A stretch of 64,000 nucleotides of DNA from Clostridia bacterium (GTDB lineage Bacteria > Bacillota > Clostridia > Christensenellales > CAG-138). The notes beneath the pieces were generated by a model. It was not told the DNA's origin and searched no databases. It saw nothing but the letters and a program-made list of their open reading frames with translations. The stretch covers positions 33,487 to 97,486 of the forward strand of contig JAUNCT010000005.1 in assembly GCA_030526425.1 (NCBI GenBank), given 5' to 3'. Below are positions 16,686 through 25,217 of this stretch, in pieces; within the stretch, counting starts at the first letter, position 1, and each line of letters starts with the position of its first letter. Made by a program: the position numbers and the translations under genes.

Positions 16686-16716
16686 GATGCCCCGGGAAAA
16701 ATCCCGGGGCATCTTT
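16686..16716 (+). terminator. Intrinsic terminator of the SPFH operon
   Basis: GATGCCCCGGGA, short A-rich loop, TCCCGGGGCATC, then TTTAAAA. Confidence 0.8.
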
Positions 16717-16730
16717 AAAAGGAACGGAAA

Positions 16731-17354
16731 ATGGGAAAGAAATATACAAACGAGAATTTTTTGCACAACTGCGGATCGGGAAAAGTTGCGATAAAAGATC
16801 ATATCAAAGCAATCACCGAGATGAAGTTTCAGAATCAACAAGTAATAGATTTGCTTGATTTTTACTTGTTTCATGCGCCTATATTGAAATCAAATAAAAA
16901 TGACGATGGATTTGGTTTGAAGTCGATGAAAGATTATGGATGGGTTGGGAATTCGGAGACCAATAAGCTGGAAGGGCGACTTTTACGCGCATCCGGAATT
17001 GGCGTTTTCTGTTTTGTTAAAGCAGATTCCATATCCTAAACGCTCGAAATAATAGATTTGGCGGAGAAAATCTGTATCTATCCCCCGAGAACTGTGATGA
17101 AACAGAATTGCAATTGCTCGATTCGAGAAGATGGTTCGATCGTTATCAGCCAACAAGAAACGAGAATGGAATGTCTGTTTAGGCATATTAGGAATTCTAT
17201 TGCACATAATCATACATACCTGTTTGAAAACGATTTCATAATGCTGGAGGACAATGATGATTCGGGCAGAATAACAGCAAGAATATTGATGGCCAAGCAA
17301 TCGTTACTTGAATGGATGAACATTATAAGGAAAAGTGATTCTCCTCATCCATAA
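16731..17354 (+). pseudogene. Interrupted HEPN-like gene
   Basis: An AT-rich gene of about 208 codons, with AAAGGAACGG before ATG 16731, broken by TAA at 17037 and open again in the same frame to 17354. The second part contains FRHIRNSIAHN, an Rx4H motif typical of HEPN domains, many of which are RNases in toxin or defence systems. Between about 16969 and 17050 the +1 frame also reads plausibly as protein (WKGDFYAHPELAF, LLKQIPYPKRS), so either one nonsense change or two compensating frameshifts may be present. A restart at TTG 17058 could give a 98-residue protein. Composition unlike the neighbours suggests recent arrival. The 255 bases after it hold no supported gene. Confidence 0.55.
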
Positions 17355-17609
17355 CAAGGTTTGCAACATGGACTATTCGTTATTCTGATGATGGTCTTCG
17401 GTGCAAAATTTTCAAAGCCAGCAGTCATTATTCTCAACTGACGATTTCCAGCCGAATTACTTAAGCAATATGTTCCGCCTCTCTTTCCCGTTTCGCATGA
17501 CACATCCCGGTTTTTATGTTATGATATCATAAAGGAATATACGCATTTTGCACATATGCGTTTTGTATGATGCGGGATGCGTGCAACGAGAAAGGGAAAT
17601 AAGGAACGG

Positions 17610-19082
17610 ATGGAAACCAAGAAGAACACCTTTGCCGGCGGGGTCGGCTTTATTCTCGCGGCGGCGGGCAGTGCCGTCGGTTTGGGAAACCTGTGGGCTT
17701 TCCCCTACAAAACTTCGCAAAACGGTGGCGCGGCGTTCGTGCTGCTGTACATCATCAGCGTGCTGGTGCTGGGCTTTGTGACGATGGTCTGCGAGATCTT
17801 CATCGGCAGACGCGCGCAGGCGAATGCGGTTTCGGCATATAAAAAAGTCAACAAGAACCTCGGCTGGTGCGGCTTCTTGGCGGTCATGCTGCCGGTGTTC
17901 ATCATCTGCTACTATTCGATCCTCGGCGGTTGGACGCTGAAGTACGCCACGCATTCCTTTTGGGGCAATGCGGGCATGCTCGAAAGCTTTTCCGTCAACA
18001 CGCCCGAGGTGGCGCTGTTCACGGGTGTGTTCCTGCTGTTCAGCGCGTTCATCATCATGGGCGGCGTGAAGAACGGCATCGAAAAGATGTCCAAGATCCT
18101 CATGCCCATTTTGTTCTTGCTGATCGTCGGCATCGCTGGGTATTCGCTCACCCTCGGTGAGGGCGTGCGCGATGGTCTGCGCTTCTTCCTGCAGCCGGAT
18201 TTCTCGACCATCGGTCCGAAACAGATCCTCGTGGCGATGGCGCAGGCGTTCTACTCCCTGTCCCTCGGCATGGGTATCATGCTTTCTTACGGCTCCTACA
18301 CGGGCACGCATATCGATGTGAAGAAGTCCTGCATGATGATCTGCTTCTTCGACACGCTCGTGGCGTTGCTGGCGGGTCTTGCGATCTTCCCCGCGGTCGC
18401 GCATTTCGATCCGAACCTGCTCGGCAGCAGCAAGGGCATCGCACTGGTGTTCATCATCCTGCCGGATGTGTTCGCTTCCCTCGGCACGGTCGGCAAGATC
18501 GTTTCCTTCCTGTTCTTTGCGATGGTCTGTATCGCGGCGGTCACTTCGGTCGTTTCGCTGGTCGAGGTCGTCACGCAGTTCATCATTCAGAAATTCAAGG
18601 TTTCCCGCAAGTTCTCCGGGCTCGGCGTGGTGACCTTCTGCTTCCTGGTATCCATTCCGATCGCGTGGTCGCTCGGTCATGTGGCGATCAACGGCGAAAT
18701 GGAGCACGCGTTCTTCGGCATGGACCTGCTGACCTTCTTCGATGAGGTCACGAACACCTTGCTCATGCCCATGGGAGCGCTGCTCGCCTGCATCACCGTC
18801 GGTTGGATCATCAAACCCGAAAACGCGCTCCGCGAGCTGGAGGCGTCCGGTTCGAAAATGGGCGGCGCGGTCCTGCAGCGGGTGTTCTGCTTCATGGTGC
18901 GTTTTGTGACCCCGGTGCTGATCCTGTTCGTGGAGCTCAGCGGCATCAAGGGCGAGCTGGATGCGGGGCAGCACGCCGTCGTGATCACGGCGTTGGCATT
19001 TCTCGCGGTGTGCATCGGCGCTTACTTTATGTTTCTCCGCAATACGAACACGGGCACGAATGCAGACGAAAAGCTGCTGTGA
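17610..19082 (+). CDS. Sodium-dependent neurotransmitter:sodium symporter (NSS) family transporter
   Basis: 490 residues, about 12 membrane helices, LeuT-type fold. Family signature in helix 1: GGVGFILAAAGSAVGLGNLWAFPY region (residues about 10-35), with AVGLGNLWRFPY-like sequence; conserved unwound segments follow. It imports an amino acid or related solute with Na+; substrate unknown. ATG 17610 follows AAGGAACGG. It is monocistronic, with a hairpin terminator after it. Confidence 0.92.
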   Translation: METKKNTFAGGVGFILAAAGSAVGLGNLWAFPYKTSQNGGAAFVLLYIISVLVLGFVTMVCEIFIGRRAQANAVSAYKKVNKNLGWCGFLAVMLPVFIICYYSILGGWTLKYATHSFWGNAGMLESFSVNTPEVALFTGVFLLFSAFIIMGGVKNGIEKMSKILMPILFLLIVGIAGYSLTLGEGVRDGLRFFLQPDFSTIGPKQILVAMAQAFYSLSLGMGIMLSYGSYTGTHIDVKKSCMMICFFDTLVALLAGLAIFPAVAHFDPNLLGSSKGIALVFIILPDVFASLGTVGKIVSFLFFAMVCIAAVTSVVSLVEVVTQFIIQKFKVSRKFSGLGVVTFCFLVSIPIAWSLGHVAINGEMEHAFFGMDLLTFFDEVTNTLLMPMGALLACITVGWIIKPENALRELEASGSKMGGAVLQRVFCFMVRFVTPVLILFVELSGIKGELDAGQHAVVITALAFLAVCIGAYFMFLRNTNTGTNADEKLL

Positions 19083-19104
19083 TCCGGTATTCAAACGATA
19101 CGTT

Positions 19105-19135
19105 CGGCGGGCATCCTATGGGTGCCCGCCGTTTG
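19105..19135 (+). terminator. Intrinsic terminator of the NSS gene
   Basis: CGGCGGGCA (19105-19113) pairs with TGCCCGCCG (19123-19131), followed by TTTGT. Confidence 0.65.
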
Positions 19136-19163
19136 TCGTTCACGGACATCGGCGAGTTCACGG

Positions 19164-19193
19164 TTGACTAATTAACGATAGTTAGATTATAAT
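19164..19193 (+). promoter_or_regulatory. Flavodoxin promoter with spacer dyad
   Basis: TTGACT, 18-base spacer, TATAAT. The spacer holds overlapping short dyads (CTAA...TTAG and TAAC-GATA-GTTA), suggesting an operator of MarR-like type between the promoter boxes. Confidence 0.6.
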
Positions 19194-19274
19194 ATGCGGA
19201 AACGACGATTCGGGGGCAGACCCCCGGGAGGAAGGGACCGGCGGGAACGCTTGCCGGAAAACCGAATAGAAAGC

Positions 19275-19712
19275 ATGAAAACAGCATTGGTCTATGCATC
19301 CGTACATCACGGAAATACGAAGAAACTGGCGGAAAGGATCGCCGCGGAATGCGGGGTGGAGCTCGTCGACGCGGTGATGTCGCCGCACGCGGACCTTTCG
19401 GGGTACGACAAGATCGGCTTCGCGTCGGGCTCGTATTTCAACAAAATGCACCAAACCGTTTTGCGGGCGATCGAAGAGGACCTGCCCGAGGGGAAGGACG
19501 TATTCTTGATCTGTACCTACGGCAGCCGCGGGGCGTTCGGCTCGGCGGAGTCGTTGCTTGCGGCAAAGCGCGCGTGCATCGTCGGTACATTCGGTTGCCG
19601 CGGCTTCGACACCTACGGTCCGTTCAAGCTCATCGGCGGTATCGCGAAGGGTCATCCGGACGAGCGGGACCTTGCTGCCGCAGTCGCGTTCGTGCGGGGC
19701 ATCATCGGATAA
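19275..19712 (+). CDS. Flavodoxin family protein
   Basis: 145 residues. Cytoplasmic FMN electron carrier. The phosphate-binding loop is ASVHHGNTKKLAE (residues 8-20), and the ring-contact regions are ASGSYFNKMH and TYGSRGAFG. The ATG at 19275 gives the correct flavodoxin N-terminus (MKTALVYAS). The membrane FMN-binding protein follows after 11 bases with an AGGAG site, so the two form a small redox operon. Confidence 0.9.
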   Translation: MKTALVYASVHHGNTKKLAERIAAECGVELVDAVMSPHADLSGYDKIGFASGSYFNKMHQTVLRAIEEDLPEGKDVFLICTYGSRGAFGSAESLLAAKRACIVGTFGCRGFDTYGPFKLIGGIAKGHPDERDLAAAVAFVRGIIG

Positions 19713-19723
19713 AGGAGAAAACC

Positions 19724-20131
19724 ATGGAAAAGAAAACGAAGATCGTTCTCACCGTCATCGCGGCGGTGCTGTTGCTCGCACTCATTGCGGGTGGGTTCTA
19801 CCTCAAGTCGGTCGCGGAGTACAAGGCGAAGGTCGAAGCTATCACGTTCACTTCGCCGGACCTCGCGCAGTTGCCGGACGGTACTTACGAGGGCTCGTTC
19901 GATGCGGGGATCGTCGCCGCGCGGGTGCACGTATTTATTGAGGATCATACGATCGTGCGTATCGACATCCTGGAACACAAAAACGGGAAGGGAAAGCCCG
20001 CGGAAGCGGTCATCGCGAATATGGTCGGAGGACAAACGACGGCGGTCGAGGCCGTTGCGGGCGCGACGAATTCGAGCAAGGTGCTGCGGAAAGCCGTGGA
20101 GAACGCGCTGGAAGCGGGACCGGTCCGTTGA
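19724..20131 (+). CDS. Membrane-anchored FMN-binding domain protein
   Basis: 135 residues. One N-terminal membrane helix or uncleaved signal (about 7-28), then a single FMN_bind domain outside the membrane. The motif AGATNSSKVL contains the flavinylation site; in this family ApbE links FMN covalently to the Thr. No ApbE is in the window. Probably passes electrons across or along the membrane, perhaps with the flavodoxin encoded just upstream. Confidence 0.88.
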   Translation: MEKKTKIVLTVIAAVLLLALIAGGFYLKSVAEYKAKVEAITFTSPDLAQLPDGTYEGSFDAGIVAARVHVFIEDHTIVRIDILEHKNGKGKPAEAVIANMVGGQTTAVEAVAGATNSSKVLRKAVENALEAGPVR

Positions 20132-20146
20132 CTTGAACCGGCAAGG

Positions 20147-20177
20147 GGACCGCGGCGGTTATGTCGCGGTCCTTTTT
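20147..20177 (+). terminator. Intrinsic terminator of the flavodoxin operon
   Basis: GGACCGCG (20147-20154) pairs with CGCGGTCC (20165-20172), then TTTTT. Confidence 0.85.
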
Positions 20178-20239
20178 CGGCAACAGGAGGATAGCGAGCG
20201 CCTTTTGGAAATAATTCGCGGTCCGCTTCCGGACGGTCT

Positions 20240-20267
20240 TTGATGGTCAAACGATTTTATGTATAAT
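20240..20267 (+). promoter_or_regulatory. Promoter of the hybrid histidine kinase
   Basis: TTGATG, 16-base spacer, perfect TATAAT, about 90 bases before the kinase start. Confidence 0.6.
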
Positions 20268-20354
20268 AACAAACAGTTACAAGAAATATCAAATCGACGG
20301 GGAACTGCATGCAAAATGCCATGAGTCCCGTTTCGGAAAAAGGAAACCGACCGG

Positions 20355-22658
20355 ATGGAAGCGAAGAAACGACCGATGAAATTTCAGATCCCCGGGCAAA
20401 AGCCACGGGCTCCCGGAAACCGGGAACCTGCGTTCAAGCCCGGTCGGATCATCCCACCGCTGCTCGTCGTATTGTGCGTGCTGGCGTTGATTTTGGATTA
20501 CGCGTCCCGCCAGCGCGAGACGATCGTCGAATATGCAGAGTACAATGCCGCACAGTTGACCGAAATGGTCGCGACGGAGATCGCGGCGACCGTCGGCTAT
20601 GCGGAAAGCAGCATCCGCGGTATCGCCGTTTCGATCGGTGCGGGAATGACCGGACCCGAGCTGAAGGACCCGCGCACGGTCATTTCACCGCTGACGGAGA
20701 ACACCCCGTTCGGCGCGATCGAGTACATCCGCGCGGACGGCATGAACATCATGAACCCCGGAGAGCCCTTCGACGCGAGCGACCGGACCTATTACACCGA
20801 GGGGATCCGCGGGAATACGGGCATCTGGAACAATCACCATCCGAAGGTCTCCAAGGAAACGCTCGTGAATTTTTACACGCCGCTGTATTACGGCGGTGAG
20901 ATCGCGGGCGTTCTCACGGGATATCTCGAATCGCGCAGGCAGATCTCGCCGTTGCTGCGGATGGAGTTTTTCGGCGCGGAGACGATCGGTTTTCTGTACG
21001 AGAAGAACGGGATGCTCATCTGCTCCTCGCGGGAAGACGTGCCCTTCGTGCCCGACCTGACTGTGGACAAGATGATCGAGGGCTACGGCTTCAACGAAGC
21101 GCAGGAAAAGGCGTTCCGCGAGATCCTAAACGGGGAAACGAACGGCAGCGTTTCGTATCGGGGCGCGCACGGAGAAGGCCGCATTTCGGTTTCCGCCGTC
21201 CCCGGAACGGACTGGTACGCGGCGCTCGTCATTCCGGCAAGCTCTTTCGAAACGGTCGTCGGCGCAAGCACGCGGAACGCGGCGGTGCTCATCGTCACGA
21301 GCTGCGCGGTGCTGGGGGTGTACGTTGCCTATTTGATGTACCGTTCCGCAGTGGAACGCAGACGCATGGCGAGGGAGAACGAAAAGCTCGAGGAGGAGAA
21401 CCGCCGCTTCGATGAGGAGAACCGCCGCGCGTTCGAAGAACTGCGGCGGGCGAATGCGGACCTGGAGGAAAACCGGGTCCAGTTGGAAAAAGCGCGCGAC
21501 GAGGCGAATGTCGCCAACCGCGCAAAGAGCACCTTCCTGTTCAGCATGAGTCACGATATCCGCACGCCCATGAACGCCATCCTCGGCTATACGGGGCTGA
21601 TGGAAAAGGAACTCGGCGACCCGGAGAAGCTGGCGGATCATCTCGCGAAGATCCGGACGAGCGCCGATTACCTGCTCGCACTCATCAACAACGTGCTCGA
21701 GGTTTCGCGGATCGACAGCGGAAAGATCGCCGTGGAGGAAAAGCCCGTCGATCTGATGGACCCGGAGTGCTCGGTCGTGCCGCTGCTTGAAAACGAGATC
21801 GCGCGGCGGAATCAGAAATTCGAAGGCACGATGGACATCACACACCGCTATGTGTACGCCGATATGCAGAAGATCCGCGAGGTCATGATGAACCTCATGT
21901 CGAACGCCATCAAGTATACGCCGGCGGGCGGTTCGATCCGCATGGATTTCCGCGAGATCGAATGCGAGCGGGAGGGATACGCCCGTTACGTGAACAGCAT
22001 CATCGACACGGGTATCGGCATGAGCCCCGAATTCGTCGGCCGTATCTTCGACGATTTTGCGCGCGAACACGACACCACCGAAAGCAAGGTGGTGGGAACG
22101 GGTCTGGGGATGGCGATCGTCAAACGGCTCTGCGATATCATGGACGCACGTATCGAGATCGACTCCGAACGGGGCAAGGGTACGACGATCCGTGTGATCA
22201 TGGAACACCGCATCGCGGAGGAGGCGGATGTCGCCGCGAACCGCAAGGTGCCCGCGACGGAGCAAGCAGCGGATATCGCCGGGGTGCGGATCCTGCTTGC
22301 GGAAGACAACGAGCTCAATACCGAGATCGCCTGCGCGATCCTTTCGGATGCGGGCGCCGAGGTCGAACACGCCGCGGACGGTGCCATCTGTGTGGAGATG
22401 CTGCGGGAACGCCCGGCGGGATACTACGATGCGATCCTCATGGATATCCAGATGCCCGTGATGAACGGGTATGCCGCCACGGAGGAGATCCGCAGGATGG
22501 AAGACCCGGAAAAGGCGTCCATACCGATCATCGCGATGACGGCGAACGCCTTCGATGAGGACCGCAAAAACGCGGAAAAAGCCGGAATGAACGCTTATGT
22601 CGCCAAACCAATCCGCGTGCCCGAATTGAAGGAGGTCCTCTCGCGGTTCACAAAGTGA
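20355..22658 (+). CDS. Hybrid sensor histidine kinase with Cache domain and receiver
   Basis: 767 residues. Order: membrane helix (about 34-52), extracytoplasmic double-Cache sensor domain (about 60-310, with DRTYYTEGIRG), second membrane helix (about 315-335), coiled coil (338-390), HisKA with phosphorylated His 400 in SHDIRTPMN, HATPase (NAIKYT, DTGIGM, GTGLGMAI), and a C-terminal receiver with Asp 697 in LMDIQMPVMNG and the AKPI Lys. It senses a small outside ligand and relays phosphate internally. No separate response regulator or Hpt gene is adjacent, so its output partner is elsewhere. It has its own promoter and terminator. Confidence 0.93.
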   Translation: MEAKKRPMKFQIPGQKPRAPGNREPAFKPGRIIPPLLVVLCVLALILDYASRQRETIVEYAEYNAAQLTEMVATEIAATVGYAESSIRGIAVSIGAGMTGPELKDPRTVISPLTENTPFGAIEYIRADGMNIMNPGEPFDASDRTYYTEGIRGNTGIWNNHHPKVSKETLVNFYTPLYYGGEIAGVLTGYLESRRQISPLLRMEFFGAETIGFLYEKNGMLICSSREDVPFVPDLTVDKMIEGYGFNEAQEKAFREILNGETNGSVSYRGAHGEGRISVSAVPGTDWYAALVIPASSFETVVGASTRNAAVLIVTSCAVLGVYVAYLMYRSAVERRRMARENEKLEEENRRFDEENRRAFEELRRANADLEENRVQLEKARDEANVANRAKSTFLFSMSHDIRTPMNAILGYTGLMEKELGDPEKLADHLAKIRTSADYLLALINNVLEVSRIDSGKIAVEEKPVDLMDPECSVVPLLENEIARRNQKFEGTMDITHRYVYADMQKIREVMMNLMSNAIKYTPAGGSIRMDFREIECEREGYARYVNSIIDTGIGMSPEFVGRIFDDFAREHDTTESKVVGTGLGMAIVKRLCDIMDARIEIDSERGKGTTIRVIMEHRIAEEADVAANRKVPATEQAADIAGVRILLAEDNELNTEIACAILSDAGAEVEHAADGAICVEMLRERPAGYYDAILMDIQMPVMNGYAATEEIRRMEDPEKASIPIIAMTANAFDEDRKNAEKAGMNAYVAKPIRVPELKEVLSRFTK

Positions 22659-22680
22659 ACTTGTTTCCGGGACATGCAAA

Positions 22681-22709
22681 AACCCCGCCGCAGTTGCGGC
22701 GGGGTTTTC
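22681..22709 (+). terminator. Bidirectional terminator
   Basis: AACCCCGCCGC and GCGGCGGGGTT arms around a four-base loop, A-run on the left and TTTTCTT on the right; shared by two convergent genes. Confidence 0.85.
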
Positions 22710-22729
22710 TTGCGCTTTTTTGTCCGGGG

Positions 22730-24028
22730 TCACCAGCGGAAGATCCGTTTCCAGCATTTGAGATCCACGGGTTCGAAGCGGCGTTTGATCTGCTTGACGA
22801 GTTCGTTGCGGTCGGCATTTTTGACCACGACATCGAACTTCTCGTTGCAGCCGAAGGTGATGGTCTTGCTTGTGCCCATGATCTTTTCGAGTTCCTTGAG
22901 CATCGCTTCGCGCGAGCATGCACCGTCGTAGATCTTGATCGCCGACCATCCCTCAACGGGGGATTCGCTCTTCACGACGGAGTATTCGCCGATCCACGGT
23001 TGTTTCATGAGCTCCTCGTAACAAGCGTCGATGCGCTCCACGGTGTCGATGGCGAGCAGGTACATGACGTTTTCGGTGAAATGCGCGGAGCTCTTGACAT
23101 AGTTGCGGTAGGGGGAGCTGCGCTTCTTTTCGAACAGGCGGCGCATGCCTTCGTTCGCAAGCTCGGCGTAACGGATGACCAGCAGGTTCTGCTCGATGTT
23201 GTTGCTGAAGTAAGGGACACCGCATTCGGTGAGCTTGCGCATCATGCGGTCCGCCTTTTCCTCGCTCATCCGGACGGTGCGGATGTATTCGAGCTTGCCC
23301 ATGTCGTAAAGGGCGGCGCCGTCCATCGTGATGATGGGGTAGCGGAGTTTGACGCCGGGAAGCAGCTCACGTACCGTTGCCTGCGTTTCGACGGTGCTGA
23401 TGGTGACTTTGGCGCCGTCGTCCATCAGGCGGTTCAGTTCCACAAGGGAGTAGGGGGAAAGCCGGCTGTCGTTGCCGAGCAGGCTGTGACCGAGTGCGGA
23501 AACGAACAGCGTGTCGGTGTTTTGACGGCGCGGCAGATGCACGCGGTTGACGACCGCTGCGACCGCGACGCCGATCACGGTGTCGAGCATGCGGTTGAAT
23601 ACAAACAGGAACAGGTCGGGATAGGTGTCGCCGAAATGTCCGACCGTGACGCTGATGTAAACGACTGCGGAGAAGTAGGTCATATCCGACAGCTTCATCA
23701 AAACGGTCGAGTGCAGCATCGGGATGAGGAGCAGCGAAACGGCGAAGTAGTGCAGGCTGTCGTTCATACCGCGGCCGAACATGGCAAGCTCTCCCATACG
23801 GAGAGACAGACCCCACAGCGCGCCGATGGCGGTACCGAGGATGCGCTTACGGGCAACACCCTTCATGTCCTTGGTGTAGGGCTGGATGGACTGCATCGCG
23901 GCGAGCGCCGAGAACAAGGGGATGCCCTGTTTGCCGCGGAGCACGTAGATGGCGAGGCACAGCCCGACCGCAATGGCGGTGCGGACGATGCGCTGCCCCG
24001 GGACGGGGATTCGGAATTTATCTTTCAT
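22730..24028 (-). CDS. Aromatic-acid-exporter-like membrane protein fused to a degenerate Cof-type HAD domain
   Basis: 432 residues from ATG 24028 (GGAG eight bases upstream). The N-terminal ~165 residues contain about five hydrophobic segments of the FUSC/ArAE exporter type (RTAIAVGLCLAIYVL; ARKRILGTAIGALWG). The rest aligns by pattern with Cof-like HAD phosphatases: LSPYSLVELNRLMDDGAKVTIST, PIITMDGAALYD and a C-terminal TFGCNEKFD. However, the catalytic DxDGT is replaced by SALGHS (177-182), and the GDNxND metal site is also altered, so the domain is probably a binding or sensing module rather than a phosphatase. It lies opposite the FMN-riboswitch gene. Confidence 0.8.
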   Translation of the reverse strand: MKDKFRIPVPGQRIVRTAIAVGLCLAIYVLRGKQGIPLFSALAAMQSIQPYTKDMKGVARKRILGTAIGALWGLSLRMGELAMFGRGMNDSLHYFAVSLLLIPMLHSTVLMKLSDMTYFSAVVYISVTVGHFGDTYPDLFLFVFNRMLDTVIGVAVAAVVNRVHLPRRQNTDTLFVSALGHSLLGNDSRLSPYSLVELNRLMDDGAKVTISTVETQATVRELLPGVKLRYPIITMDGAALYDMGKLEYIRTVRMSEEKADRMMRKLTECGVPYFSNNIEQNLLVIRYAELANEGMRRLFEKKRSSPYRNYVKSSAHFTENVMYLLAIDTVERIDACYEELMKQPWIGEYSVVKSESPVEGWSAIKIYDGACSREAMLKELEKIMGTSKTITFGCNEKFDVVVKNADRNELVKQIKRRFEPVDLKCWKRIFRW

Positions 24029-24216
24029 AAGCATTTCTCCATGCGTGATATTCGGATCGTTTGCCGTGGTTTTCGGCAAGACATCATATTATATCGCAAA
24101 ACGGACCGTGTGGACATTGAATTTTTACCGGGTTCAAATAAGAGAAATTTTATCAAAAGGGCATTGCATTTTCGGAAACGCGGTGGTATGCTAATCGCGA
24201 CAACTGAATTTGATTG

Positions 24217-24327
24217 GTCTTCGGGGCAGGGTGAAATTCCCGACCGGCGGTTATAGTCCGCGAGCCGACTGGCATGAACCGGTGTGATTCCGGTACCGAC
24301 CGTTACAGTCCGGATGGAAGAAGATGT
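24217..24327 (+). ncRNA. FMN riboswitch (RFN element)
   Basis: Contains the conserved blocks of the FMN aptamer in order: GGGGCAGGGTGAAATTCCC, GACCGGCGGT, AGTCCGCGAGCC, GGTGTGATTCCGGTACCGAC, AGTCCGGATGGAAGAAGATG. It senses FMN and controls the downstream riboflavin uptake gene. The 400 bases between 24029 and 24430 otherwise hold only the promoter region and the terminator below. Confidence 0.97.
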
Positions 24328-24379
24328 GTTGTGTATCCCGCCTGCAACCGGCGGAACCGCAGCTCCTTGATACATGCAA

Positions 24380-24417
24380 CACCTGGAAGACGATCTTTCA
24401 GGTGATTCTTGTTTTTT
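24380..24417 (+). terminator. Riboswitch expression-platform terminator
   Basis: CACCTG (24380-24385) pairs with CAGGTG (24399-24404), with an inner AAGA/TCTT, followed by ATTCTTGTTTTTT, just upstream of the ribU ribosome site. Expected to form when FMN is bound. Confidence 0.8.
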
Positions 24418-24430
24418 AGGAGTAACAACA

Positions 24431-25168
24431 ATGGAAAGAACCCAAACGAACGAACGTACCCGTAAAATGGTCGTGACCGGTATGCTGGCGGCTGTCGCAT
24501 TTTGCGCTGTGCTGCTCGGCCGCGTCATCCCCAACTTCAACGGCTTTCTGAGCTACGACCCGAAAGACGCGGTCGTTGCGATCGGCGGCTTCATCTACGG
24601 GCCGGGCGTCGCGCTCATCATCACGGTGCTCGTTTCCCTCATTGAGCTGTTCACCATCTCCACCACGGGTATCTACGGCTTCATCATGAACGTCGTTTCC
24701 ACGGCGTCCTTTGCACTGCCCGCCGTGATCGTTTACAAGAAGATGCACAGCATGAAGGGTGCTTATGTCGGCGCCGCAGCGGGCATCGTTTCCATGACCG
24801 CGATGATGATGCTGTGGAACCTGATCATCACCCCCATCTACATGGGCATGCCGCGCAGCGTCGTTGCGGGCATGATGTTCACCGTGTTCATGCCCTTCAA
24901 CCTCGTGAAGAGCGGTATCAACGCGGGTCTCACCCTGTTGCTGTACAAGCCCCTTGTCACCGCGCTCCGCAGCGCGAAGCTTATCCCCGAGGCAAAAGCG
25001 GGCAGCCAGAAGTTCAAATGGGGTTACATGCTCGTTTCCGCGGCGATCCTTTCCGCGTTCATCGCGGGCTTCGTGATGCTCGTGAAGCCCAAGGCGAAGG
25101 AAGAGCCGAAGGAAGAACCCGCCGCAGTGACGGAGACCGTTGCGACCGAAGCGCCCGCCGCGAACTGA
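24431..25168 (+). CDS. ribU: Riboflavin ECF transporter S component
   Basis: 245 residues. Six membrane helices of the ECF S-component fold; binds riboflavin and works with the shared EcfAAT energising module, not encoded here. The family features are AAVAFCAVLLGR, a Gly/Pro-rich loop and the long SYDPKDAVVAIGGFIYGPG segment. It is preceded by the FMN riboswitch and an AGGAG ribosome site. Odd: a C-terminal extension of about 30 residues rich in Lys, Glu, Pro, Ala and Thr after the last helix, not typical of RibU. Confidence 0.93.
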   Translation: MERTQTNERTRKMVVTGMLAAVAFCAVLLGRVIPNFNGFLSYDPKDAVVAIGGFIYGPGVALIITVLVSLIELFTISTTGIYGFIMNVVSTASFALPAVIVYKKMHSMKGAYVGAAAGIVSMTAMMMLWNLIITPIYMGMPRSVVAGMMFTVFMPFNLVKSGINAGLTLLLYKPLVTALRSAKLIPEAKAGSQKFKWGYMLVSAAILSAFIAGFVMLVKPKAKEEPKEEPAAVTETVATEAPAAN

Positions 25169-25217
25169 AGCACCGCACGGTGCTTGCGGTGTGACCGACA
25201 AAGAAAAGCAGGTGCCG

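Noticed and set aside
20355..22949. Long open frames on the opposite strand of several genes (for example 21126-22949)
   Set aside because: They lie antisense to genes with clear families, have no ribosome sites, and have the low-complexity Arg/His/Asp-rich composition typical of GC-rich antisense frames.
25140..25217. Upstream start (TTG 25140) for riboflavin kinase
   Set aside because: It would overlap ribU and the 26 extra residues do not match the family; ATG 25218 gives the expected length.
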